In this document: positions 54,961-64,000 of the stretch, one piece after another
Layout of the letters: each line of letters opens with the position of its first letter
Numbering within the stretch: the first letter of the stretch is position 1
NCBI GenBank assembly: GCA_949987565.1
Contig: OX465118.1
Location: 1,864,538-1,928,537, forward strand
Source of the DNA: Luidia sarsii
Taxonomy: Eukaryota > Echinodermata > Asteroidea > Paxillosida > Luidiidae
Direction of reading: 5' to 3'
Length of the DNA: 64,000 bases
Notes under the pieces: model-generated
Database searches by the model: none
Told to the model about the DNA's origin: nothing
The model's input: only the letters and a program-made list of their open reading frames with translations
Program-made: the position numbers and the translations under genes

Positions 54961-55134
54961 TGTATCGCCAGTGTACACCAGTGTATGGATGCTAACCCAT
55001 TCGCTAGCAAACCTAGATATTCAGACAAGCGCAAGCTGTACCAATTTTAACACATGATTTATACATCATTAGGTACGTACACGTACTTGTACACCTGTAC
55101 ATTATATACAAAAAATCAAATCAAACAACATTAC

Positions 55135-55180
55135 CCGTCGTGTCGATCTCATCATCATTAACTTGAAGGAACTTCCTCAT
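55135..55180 (-). CDS. Candidate first coding exon
   Basis: Minus-strand ATG at 55180 opens a 46-nt frame MRKFLQVNDDEIDTT that ends at a donor-like CGACGG|GTAATG. Acidic, non-repetitive and free of GTACAT words. No second exon could be linked; it might belong to the candidate gene at 42-47 kb or to nothing. Confidence 0.22.
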
Positions 55181-55189
55181 GTCTTCTCG

Positions 55190-55920
55190 CTCACGTCAAC
55201 AGATTCTCAACACGGTAGGGGAAATGCACTTCAACTTCGAGTTTCAACTTCAACTTGAAGGAGGCACGACACTGATGAGTGATGCACTGCTTCGTTTCAG
55301 AATGAAAAGTCACGGATGGTTTTATGACATCCACAGTGATCGTGACCACAGTGCTCACTCAGGTAAATCAGTATCAGTATCACTGACACTGTGATTGTGA
55401 CAGATTAGTGTTCGATCACTTGCCACATGTACACTGTACATTGTTGTTGTTTGCATAAAGCACCAGACTGAAGCTAGCTCCAGATCCCAGCCGAACACCG
55501 TTATTTTCACGGCTGTTTTTGTTTCTTACCAGTACGGTGGCCCATACCAAACAACGTTTAATTTAATATAAAGTTCACGGGCTTATCAGTGGTCTGACCA
55601 TTGTCTGACACAACACGTTGACCGTTTCTGACTTTCCCCAAAGTGACATTGCAGCCTTTGTTACCGAACTATTGACCAATTTTTTTTTTAACGGCCATCT
55701 GGTCTGTGATACTTTGTCCGATTTGGCCAGCCATACACTCAAAAGAAAGATGACTTTCTTTTCCAATGATGCTCCGTTTGAAACTTTTGTCTTCGTTTTA
55801 TTAAAACAATATACCCCTTACGCCTATAGGTCATAGGAAAAACTAAAAATGTTAACCGCTCGAAACTACGAACATAATTAATTATTGGTCTGGCCGCGCC
55901 CGAAAGCCGAAACCACATAA
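55190..55920. other. Intergenic, nothing recognised
   Basis: No supportable gene or repeat. Confidence 0.35.
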
Positions 55921-55924
55921 TTTA

Positions 55925-56240
55925 TTTGTGAATATCGAAGAATCGAGGTTCGCGCGAAGGATTAGAAACATTAAATGGCAATTTTGTGCACTTGAAGTAG
56001 GCAACAATTTCGCACATCTTACACACATTTCTAGCCAACTGTATGGGAGGAGAATGAGGATGGCAGGACACTGCTTGCACCACACTGAACTATCTGCAAA
56101 TCCCCTCATTCTCTGGGAGCCTTAACAGGGTACAGCAAGAAGAGGGAGAAGTCGGGCCACTTTCATCAGTGTTCTGAAGAAAGACACTGGCCTTAGTTGA
56201 TAGCATCAGTGAACTGAGGACGGCCATGTTGGATAGAGAG
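55925..56240 (+). mobile_element. LINE ORF2 C-terminus remnant with stops
   Basis: The plus frame reads LYGRRMRMAGHCLHHTELSA then ILWEP, a stop, and then RRGRSRATFISVLKKDTGLS. These blocks are the conserved C-terminal motif of a non-LTR retrotransposon (RRxRxAGHCxRH..LVLWEP..G.RSRGRPxxTFVxxLxxDTG). In-frame stops show it is dead. A different family from the remnant at 2 kb. Confidence 0.7.
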
Positions 56241-56244
56241 GTCT

Positions 56245-57770
56245 TGAGGTACTTACATGTTCATTGAACCCGAGATGGCATAGGCTAAAGACACTCAGTG
56301 CTCTCCAATTAGTAGTAATAGCATGGGACGCAAAGTGGGTCAACATTTTCGAGAGGAGATCACCGGCCTCGATCTACTGGAAACGTTCCGAGCAAGAAAC
56401 ATTTATAGAAAGTCCCCGCCGCACTAAAAACGACGAAAAGCAAACAAACACCCAACTCCCCCAGAAAAAACAAAACAATTGACGAGCCCAACGCTGATTT
56501 TGTCGACCTTTGACAGGCTACAATAGGAAGGCCTTTGCCAATTTTTGTCGGCATTCTTATCCTCCCAATATCATTCAAGAACCCTCTCCAAAAAGACTTT
56601 TGGGAGCTTGCAGAGCTGTTTGTTCGGGCATGAAGATTATTTATTTATGATTCCCCGAACCCCCGTTTTAAAATGATGACTTTGAAATCAAAGCATCTAT
56701 TATCATTTCATTTTACTTTTTTTTTTCATGAGAATTTACTTCAATTTGTTTTATTGAAAAATTAAACACTTCATTACATTTCATTACAAATAATATCGGA
56801 AATGTAATTAAAAGTCATTTGTATATATTATACAAAGGCATTACATTTCTGTAAGTTAAATTTTTATCAAGTTTTTGATAACACAGGCAAAATATGTCTT
56901 TAAAAACTGGTTATAGACATAGTTTCACCATAAGAGGGCCAACAATGATACAGTGACCTGTCAATTATTTTTTTACCGAGAGCAAGAAGTCCAGGTTTAT
57001 CGACGTAGCCCACAATACCATGTTAGGCTTGATTGGTTCGACAGAGAAGTCCGTTTGAAAAGGGGTTTTAATATTTCTTCAACCATTTCAGAGCGAAGTC
57101 AATAAAGTTTACCGATAATATAGGCAACTTGTTGCAGGCACTGTTCAGGAAGACAGACTTAATCTTGCTTTCTATTTGCCAAAATAAAGACACTGCTGTC
57201 TAACTGCTATCACACTGATTGCATTTGCATGTTAAATTTGAAGGTTTTCATGATGAAGATAGCAGAAGGAGTACCGGTAGGCTTGCGGTGACACCATGTA
57301 CTACAGTACCTACTCCTTCATTTCCATGTTTGTTCCTGTGACACAACCTTTACGTCTTTTGAAAACAAGCCACCTTTTAGATTGAGATCAAAATAAAACA
57401 ATGGTGCAATATCTTCCCGATAGGTCGGAACGAGAAGTGCTTTTTCATCCTCTTTCGAAACCCCAAACAGTCTCTTGAAGACATTATAAGGGAAAGGAAA
57501 ACCTTATTCCCACGACAAAATCTTTTCGCTTCCTTTAATAATATTTACACCAACTGATAATGATAGAATAATGAAAGGTTTGTGGCTGGCAGTAAGGTGA
57601 GAACGGGAATTCTATCTATCTGAATTCAGGCACTGTGGGCTAAGCATTCCCATTGGCTCATCCCATTGTTTTCCACATGCTCATTATTCTAGACATTTCA
57701 ATATTGGTTTAATCTTTACATCTAGCACCTATTACTGTACAATGAACAACAATAATTTGCATAATGTTAA
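56245..57770. other. Intergenic, nothing recognised
   Basis: AT-rich. A short piece near 57275-57310 (GCTTGCGGTGACACCATG) matches the outer end of the foldback at 27.33-27.61 kb. Confidence 0.35.
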
Positions 57771-57779
57771 TCACCACTT

Positions 57780-57781
57780 TC

Positions 57782-57834
<53 letters not shown>

Positions 57835-57857
57835 CTGATCAATCAACCGATCAATAT

Positions 57858-57889
<32 letters not shown>

Positions 57890-57920
57890 CCGATCAATCT
57901 TCAATTAATCAATCAATCAG

Positions 57921-57953
<33 letters not shown>

Positions 57954-58140
57954 TGAGCAAGCCAGCAAGTCATCCAGCCAGCCAGCCAGCCAGTAAGCAA
58001 GCAAGCCAGCCAGCCAGCAAGCCAGCAAGCAAACCAGTAAGCAAGCATGGAAGCAAGCAAGGAAGAAAGGAAGGAAGGAGGGAAGCAAGCAAGCAAGCAT
58101 GTAAACTGACAAAAGAAGTAAGCAAACCAACAAACAAGCT
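57780..58140. repeat. Compound microsatellite (TCAA)n, (CAGC)n, (CAAG)n, (GGAA)n
   Basis: Tetranucleotide runs succeed one another: CAATCAAT up to about 57958, then CCAGCCAGCAAG mixtures, then GCAAGCAAGGAAGGAAGG. Interrupted but clearly one locus. The INQSINQS and KPASKPAS frames are by-products. Confidence 0.9.
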
Positions 58141-58339
58141 GAGCAACAAAGTTTGATCCTTCAAGATTGCATTAATAGAAACAAGTTGACTGCAGTACGT
58201 TTTAAGTAGAAGAAATTTCAGCTTTAAAGATAGGCTCTGTAAATTACAAGAAATATTGTCAATATGTTAAACTGAGGGTCTGTGTTTGAATCCCATCATC
58301 AATTGTCCCAGTTTTCTTTCCTCTGTTTGATAGTACAAC

Positions 58340-58440
58340 AGATTTGCATGCTTAGCAGATTTGCATGCTTAGAAGATTTGCATGCTTAGCAGATTTGCAT
58401 GCTTAGAAGATTTGCATGCTTAGCAGATTTGCATGCTTAA
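58340..58440. repeat. 17-bp tandem array carrying the octamer ATTTGCAT, 6 copies
   Basis: Alternating CAGATTTGCATGCTTAG and AAGATTTGCATGCTTAG. Each copy has the POU-domain octamer ATTTGCAT overlapping the palindrome GCATGC. Role unknown. Confidence 0.9.
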
Positions 58441-58815
58441 GGCACAATCATCATGGATGAATTTGATTTTAAAATACACACAACATAGGCCGTTTTCAAA
58501 ATGAAGGCTTAGGCTCTGGCTTAGGCTTCGGTCATATTTATCTAACTTGTTATATTGTCACATGCATCTAGAAACAAGTGTGTGGCCCCAGTTTTTGTGC
58601 CCATCAAGCCAACAAACATTCAAATTCGGAAACAAACCACAACCTGTATTTCCAGGTTTTGTCAGATGGAGACGAAGCCTGAGCCAGAGCCTGATCCATG
58701 GATTCAAAAAGGCCCGATGTTTGCATCAAGGAGAATGTAATTCAATGAGGGTATGCCCTGCTTGACGCTATATCTATGATACAACGCGGAACCAGCCGCT
58801 ATACATTATTCAACC

Positions 58816-58990
58816 AGCTCGGTGGTCAAGTAGTTAAGACATCTGCACTAGGAAGTAGGAGTCGCAGGTTCGAATCCTGCCCGAGCTGCGTGAAATGTTT
58901 TCATCAGGCATCGGGCAAAGGACTGAGCATGCAGTGCTTATTAGGTCAAGCATGGCAAACCCTCATTGAAATACACACATGTACCACAAA
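58816..58990 (+). mobile_element. tRNA-derived SINE
   Basis: The head 58816-58887 is 72 nt with perfect acceptor (AGCTCGG/CCGAGCT) and T stems (GCAGG TTCGAAT CCTGC), A box TGGTCAAGTAGTTAAGAC. The anticodon stem is unpaired. The tail CATCAGGCATCGGGCAAAG matches 20700-20821. Confidence 0.75.
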
Positions 58991-58994
58991 CTAA

Positions 58995-59400
58995 GGCAGG
59001 AAAATCAACAGTAGAACTTAATCTGGTGTAATCCAGATATCATTTTCAGTAACCTTTCGTCAGCTGCTCGGCCTAAATTTACTGAACAATGGTTTTGACT
59101 ACAAAAATGTAGAATGCAGAACTAAATGGAATTAATTAGAAAAACTAAAACAGAAATATCACTGACATCACCATCAGCATAACTGGGTGAAATTATATGG
59201 CACATTTTCATTTTTATCAATACAACACGGCCGCAAACATTTTTTTCTTTAAGAAATTTGGCCAAGTAACAAGGACAATGCAATTACATAAATTCATGCA
59301 TATGGTGCATGTATAGTACTTTAAATTACATTAATTTTATTCTTAAAACATTATGTACACACAGATTGTTTGGTAAAGTGGTGCAATGTTGATGTATACA
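58995..59400. other. Intergenic, nothing recognised
   Basis: AT-rich, no supportable gene. Confidence 0.35.
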
Positions 59401-59404
59401 CTGC

Positions 59405-59790
59405 ACTTTCTTTGCCATTTTTAAAATTTTCCAAGTCAATTTTTCATTGATTTGTTCGACTGGAATTGAAAAAAGCTGCATCCGCTTTGTGTGATCCCCG
59501 AGCTGCTGTAGCCAGGTATACAGCAATTGGTTGTTTGCATCTGAATGAAAGCGGGGGTGTGATCCCTGGAGATACAGTATATGGCAGTTAATGGTTGAAT
59601 TGCTTCTGACTGGCGCCCCCACCCCGGCAAAGACTAGTTGACTATTTGGGAGGCTACCATCTAAGGGCTGGATAACAAAGATGGTAAGAGTGCTCGCATG
59701 CAAAACCATAGGTCTCAGGTTCAAATCCTGGCCCAGTTTTGCAATTGTTTCAATTTGTTCAAAAAATTGCTGCATTTTCATTAGTAGACA
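59405..59790 (+). mobile_element. Composite tRNA-derived SINE
   Basis: GTGTGATCCCCGAGCTGCTG, TAGCCAGG, GATCCCTGGAGATAC, GCAGTTAATGGTTGAATTGC and CCCCGGCAAAGACTAGTTGA, then a worn head with CAGGTTCAAATCCTGG (59665-59740) and the TTTGTTCAAAA tail. It is preceded by a reverse tail fragment at 59405-59440. Confidence 0.7.
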
Positions 59791-59799
59791 ATCAATTTG

Positions 59800-60515
59800 C
59801 ATAAGATGGCAAAACAACTTTCTGATTATAATTTGACTTTAAGTAATAGAAATATGTTGACAACTGATGTACATTACCCAAAAATTTGGTAAAGGGCTTG
59901 GATAAAGGGAAAAATGGTAAAGGGCTTGGATATTAAAATTCCAGCCTTTATCATGTTTTTTATATCTATTGCCTCCATATTTTGATGTGAAACAAACTTC
60001 TCATGATCACAGTCTGTAAGAGTGTAAGAGTCTTTAAGTGCTCCTTTTGAAAAAAAACCAAAAGATGTTCCCTGTTCATATGACCTAATGATTAATACAT
60101 ATTGCTGCATGCTCTTTTCTTATAACCTAGCCCAAAGTCATCGGAATTCGGGTTTTGAAAAAACAAATTCAAATGATATGTCACTGGTTTGTGTACATGA
60201 TGCTACAGAACAGCTACCAGACTACCGGTAACCACTCTTACCTGTAATCACTATCTTTCTTTATTCAAATGAATTCATGATGAAAACAATTGGGTTTTTG
60301 GGGCATCTTTGATCTATGGAGATATACGGCAGTTAATGATTAAATGCTTCTGACTCTTTGCTTACTAAAATGGCGACCAGAGCGTACTTCACCCGGATGC
60401 GTGTGATCTTGCAAGTGTAGTATCTTGCGCACTTCGCGCGCTATAAGATCTTTGCTCTACACTGACTAGGGAGAGGGGATGGGCAGTATAGCCCCCTCGT
60501 GTGACGACAAACGTG
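59800..60515. other. 3' flank of the ARM/HEAT-like gene
   Basis: Minus-strand AATAAA lies at 60260-60265, about 255 bp past the stop. A fragment of the SINE 5' block is at 60315-60355. Otherwise nothing. Confidence 0.35.
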
Positions 60516-60518
60516 ACT

Positions 60519-63145
60519 TCATGGGCCAGAGACCTCTACGACATTCTGCAGCAAGCCCTGCTGGATGTTGTCAATGGCACCGGGAGTGTTGGCCAGTGCT
60601 GTGAAAACATCTGTGGCACCGTCTCTGCAAGAAACGGCAAGCGTGGCATTGAGGGATAAGTCTTGATATCTGAAGCATTTTAGGGTGGATTTCACAAAGT
60701 CTTACGATGCATCGTAACTCCACTCACGACGGATAACCCATCGTTAGTTGTGATACGCCATATGGCTTGCATGTATGTGCATTACTCATTGTCTTGTGAT
60801 TGATCGTAAGTTAAGATGAGTTTGGTGAAATTGACCGCAGGAGTATCAGATGGGAGTTTAAACAAAGCCTAAAACACAACAAACAAGTGGAGCTTGAATC
60901 GTGATTCAAATCGCGACCCAAATAATCGCAATACAGTAGTTGGTGTCAGAGTAAAAAATCAGATAACTACATACATGTGGGGATGGGCAAATTGTCACTG
61001 ATTCTGGTGGTGACTTTTGAACTGGCAGTCAGTTTGGCAGGAGACAGAAGCTAGCTTCACTCACCTCATCAGGTCCATAATAGTGACAGCTGTGGAATGT
61101 TTCAGAAGGTAAAAGATGGCTCGCAGTCCGTGCTGATGTACATCAGGAACATTGGACTATCAGACCAAAGGAACAAGTGATTGGGTTAAAAAGAACTAAC
61201 TCCTTGTATCTTCATTTTCAAGTGAAGGAAAGGGAACATGATTTGCATATCACAAAGAGAACTCATGCACAACTGCTCTATCACTTGAGCTATCCAGTCC
61301 TTATATGGTGGCCTACCCAAATACTGGGTAGTCAACTAGTCTTTGCTGGGGGTGGGGGCCCCAGTCAGAAGCATTCAACCATTAACTGTCAAATAAATTC
61401 AGGGATCACGGCCCAAGTTTCAGTCAGGTACAAACAACAAACTAAAATTAATAGACAAGAATCCTCCAAATCAATGTTGTTTTTGAAAAATTGGCAGAGA
61501 AAACTTTGACTGAAAAAACATGAGACCTCTGGATTAACGTACCAGTGCTCTTACCATCTGAGCTATCCAGCCCTTAGATGGTGGCCTTCCCTAATAGTCA
61601 ACTAGTCTTTGCCAGGGAGGGGGCACCAGTCAGAAGCAATTCAACCATTTTTTTTAAAGTTTTAAATGCTGGAGTAATATGTAAAAATGTTGCAAACTGC
61701 TTACTGACTAAAATTATCAAAAACCGAATATCACAAATTAGGAGGGCCGACGTTTCGATCCTAGCAGGACCTTTCTCAAAGGTCCTGCTAGGATCGAAAC
61801 GTCGGGCCCTCCTAATCCTGATGTAGTTTTAAATGCTGTGCATATTTCAGAAATGAAATATTATTAGGAAAAATAAACAGAATTAAATTCTGACGTCAAA
61901 CCTAGCTCAACTTCATCTTACTGTCTAACCAGTGAATAATTTGGTCGGTTTCTTGTAAATAGGTGATATACAAAAATGTTGCAAACTGCAACATTTTTTA
62001 TTTGCAGTTTGCAAATAATTTTTTTTATTTTTTTTATTTACTTCTTGTAAATAATTAGAATTCTGCTACTTGTTACTGGCTACATGTATAGAGGTGTAGG
62101 TCAGCTTTGACTGGGCTGGGTACAGGCTATGTCTACAATGCTTACCTTCATGCAGATAGTCACAATGTCAGACGTGTACTGGCCCTGTCAGAGAAGTAAT
62201 AGTAAGACGTGAAAGTATATTTTCAAGCCGAGGAAAGGCAACAAAACTGGGGAAAAAATATCAATGTATGAAAATAGCAGAGGAAGTTTGTCAACACCAG
62301 GACTTGAACCCAAGACCTCTGGTTTCACATACTAGCACTCTCAGTATCTGAGACTATGGAATGCACCCGCTGCCTTTACCACAAATTGCACGCTTTGTTG
62401 AGGCCGTCCAGCTGGATCCTTTGTCCGCTGGAGTGCAGGCATGTTTGCGGTCAAAGGGTAGCAGCACACACAGTTCTCAGAGTCGTGTCGCACAGCTGAC
62501 ACTCCATTGGACTACACACAAAAGGCCAATCTTTGAGGGCTGATAATCCCTTGACAAAAGCCACGCAGACTTTCTTCTGTGCCACATTTGATTCACTGAT
62601 ACAAATAGTGCACTCTTATTTTGCAGGTTCTCTGATTGTTTAGCGAGCTTTTGAAATGGCACTATGCAGGCCATTGGCACTGAAATAATCCCGCCGTCGA
62701 GCGTGAAAATATGCTAAGCTTGAAAAGTCTGTAAACAGGATTACAAATCACATTGCTATGTGATGCCAAAATTCTGACTGTGTTCCAAAGACTCTTCTGT
62801 GTTCCGACTTAATTTGAGCCACTGGAAAAGCAGCAAGATACAGCCAGGTGGAGATCCCTCGAGCAAGACAGGTTCAGAAGAGGATTGGGTGTGAGTGGGA
62901 GTTGGACCTTGCGACGCACAGACGGCAGTCGGGTGACGTCAGGCTGTCGTGAACTCCTGCAGAAACCACGAGGAAAGGCTGGGGGAGAGAAGGGAGGGCG
63001 CTAGGCTACTCACCAGTCTGTAGGCGTTGCTCTGGCACTTGGCAAAGTTGGCCACAGCCCTGGAGGCATGGAGTACAATCTCTTTCTTGGTGTGTAGGTC
63101 CACCAGGAGACGACAGACAGCATCCATGTACTCCATCAAGGAGGC
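60519..63145 (-). CDS. Unrecognised ARM/HEAT-like protein, last four exons (5' part outside window)
   Basis: Exons 63014-63145, 62146-62184, 61065-61132 and 60519-60624 join in frame (phases 0, 0, 2) to 114 C-terminal residues and a TGA. Each border has a good site: acceptors TTTTATTACAG, CTTCTCTGACAG, TACATCAG, CCGTTTCTTGCAG; donors CTG|GTGAGT, AAG|GTAAGC, GAG|GTGAGT. The peptide is all-helical in appearance: MEYMDAVCRLLVDLHTKKE, HASRAVANFAKCQ, TSDIVTICMKHGLRAIFYLL, TIMDLMRDGATDVFTALANT, NIQQGLLQNVVEV. The spacing of HASRAVANFA and GLRAIFYLL resembles armadillo repeats. I could not assign a family. The 39-nt exon is the least certain piece, but only one of its frames is open and it fits. Upstream exons are probably beyond 64000. 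Confidence 0.7.
60683..60838. mobile_element. Small MITE in the second-last intron of the ARM/HEAT-like gene
   Basis: GGTGGATTTCACAAAGTCTTA and TTAAGATGAGTTTGGTGAAATTGACC are imperfect inverted ends, with internal CATCGTAACTCC and GATCGTAAG. No protein, no clear target duplication. Confidence 0.5.
61285..61650 (-). mobile_element. tRNA-derived SINE pieces in reverse orientation
   Basis: Two reverse copies: CTATCCAGTCC..GGTGGCCTACCC with CAACTAGTCTTTGCTGGGGG (61285-61420), and AAAACTTTGACTG, TGAGCTATCCAGCCCTTAG, AACTAGTCTTTGCC, CAATTCAACCATT (61490-61650). Both lie in an intron of the ARM/HEAT-like gene. Confidence 0.65.
61676..61820. repeat. Inverted copy pair of the GAAACGTC repeat module
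   Basis: The minus copy with tail (TAAAAATGTTGCAAACTGCT) and the plus copy meet at TTTCTCAAAGGTCCTGC. GAGGGCCGACGTTTCG and CGAAACGTCGGGCCCTCC show compensating change from the usual GGGCCTGACG, so the pair has been kept symmetric. Another tail fragment is at 61962-61990. Confidence 0.7.
62280..62360 (-). repeat. tRNA-like SINE head fragment
   Basis: Plus strand CAGGACTTGAACCCAAGACC is the reverse of a GGGTTCAAGTCC B box; A-box side is degraded (AGTATCTGAGACTA). Confidence 0.45.
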
Positions 63146-63174
63146 CTGTAATAAAATCCAAATATTCAATTCCG

Positions 63175-64000
63175 AAAAAAAATGTTTCTCATCCGTGTCC
63201 TATTCACTCTCTTCCCCTTTCCTTCTTGTACATGTATCTGTTTTGTCCTATGAGAAAGGTCCTGCTAGGATTGAAACGTCAGGCCCACTAAATTTTGAGA
63301 TTTGCATTTTTTTTATTTTAGTCAGTAAGCAGTTTGCAACATTTGTGTATATCAGAAAAAATGGAACTGTTTATCCTCAATTTCTGTTTTCTTTAAATGT
63401 AAATTCGCCCCAAACAAGGCTATAAAGCCACTCAAGGTTAAGGGCTGAGGAAGGGAGGAGATAGAGAGGGACTCAGGAAGGCTGGCGATAGGAATTGACA
63501 TTCCTCTTAAAAAGGGCAAGATTGTAGGCTAGAGGGAAACATGAACCAGGGAGGGAGTTGAAGAGAGAGGCTGACCGTGGGAAGAAGCCGTTCTGATACC
63601 TCATTTACTTTTGAATTAACAAACCCCTCAGTTCAACTGAGATGACTGGTCCAGTGGAATCACACCATCAAGCCGGGTTTCCACAGGAGGGACTGGACTA
63701 AGATTTAACCGAGACGATGGTTAAGCTTCCAATGGTCAAATTTGACCGTCGTTCCCGCTTGGACTTTTGAGTCGCTCAATTTAACCGATACGATGGTTAA
63801 AGTAACCGAGCTGGCAATATGTGGGCGCTGTGCGTGACCTCTGAGGTTAAAAACTGACATCAGTAGCGCCCGAGATTAGGTCAACGTACATATATATATA
63901 CATTTAGCGCGCCACACGAAGCAGACGCTGTGCACAGGTGCATGTACGTGTTACGTCATAGGCCAGATGTGGTTGTTTACCGAGTCGCGTTTTACCGAGT
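63175..64000. other. Intron or 5' side of the ARM/HEAT-like gene
   Basis: Holds a GAAACGTC repeat module on plus (63250-63358, with the CAGTAAGCAGTTTGCAACAT tail) and, from about 63665, a stretch with repeated CCGAGACGATGGTTAA / CCGATACGATGGTTAA that looks like part of another MITE. No further exon was found. Confidence 0.4.

Noticed and set aside
57742..58164. INQS- and KPAS-repeat frames
   Set aside because: Translations of tetranucleotide microsatellites.
59326..59817. 163-codon minus frame
   Set aside because: It lies across a composite SINE; similar peptides (SQLVFAGVGAP) occur at every copy of that SINE.

Overview
The window is eukaryotic, intron-bearing and repeat-rich. A lancelet, echinoderm or hemichordate is the best guess. 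The reasons are a secreted PAN/apple plus fibrinogen-domain lectin, animal POLR3D and CSGALNACT genes with GT-AG introns, abundant tRNA-derived SINEs and TTAA-flanked foldback elements, and very frequent self-complementary GTACAT hexamers. I cannot name the species from sequence alone.

All recognisable genes lie on the minus strand. From left to right they are: (1) an intronless fibrinogen-related lectin (6317-7333); (2) RNA polymerase III subunit RPC4/POLR3D in eight coding exons (15352-22476), whose exons splice in frame to a complete 415-residue protein; (3) a chondroitin sulfate N-acetylgalactosaminyltransferase in two coding exons (31981-35366, 560 residues), whose single coding intron is almost entirely a 33-bp minisatellite; (4) a weaker candidate gene seen as splice-flanked exons between 42424 and 47318; (5) the last four exons of an unrecognised helical-repeat (ARM/HEAT-like) protein (60519-63145), whose 5' part lies beyond the right edge. 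They have no evident shared pathway: innate recognition, Pol III transcription and glycosaminoglycan synthesis sit side by side among mobile DNA.

The rest is repeat. 1-6 kb has a LINE 3' end and old diverged repeats. 7.7-12.95 kb is dense: a 169-bp duplication, a foldback arm, a duplicated tRNA-like unit, a G-rich 18-bp minisatellite, ten cores of an exactly 151-bp satellite with a Pol III B-box-like core, and a TTAA-flanked foldback element with a 24-copy 16-bp minisatellite in one arm. POLR3D introns carry a 42-bp minisatellite, a 158-bp higher-order repeat, SINEs and MITEs. 22.6-31 kb has a MITE nested in a SINE, a hAT-like MITE, a foldback carrying a hammerhead-ribozyme-like core, and SINEs. 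36-60 kb holds GTACAT palindromes (densest 40.5-46.5 kb), several MITE families, microsatellites and a POU-octamer tandem array.

A recurring module (hairpin GGTCC-TGCTA-GGATC followed by GAAACGTC) occurs about fifteen times in both orientations and resembles the 3' half of a hammerhead ribozyme. It, the complete core at 27.4 kb and the tRNA-like satellite are the most unusual things here. All gene calls come from reading the sequence; no database search was run.
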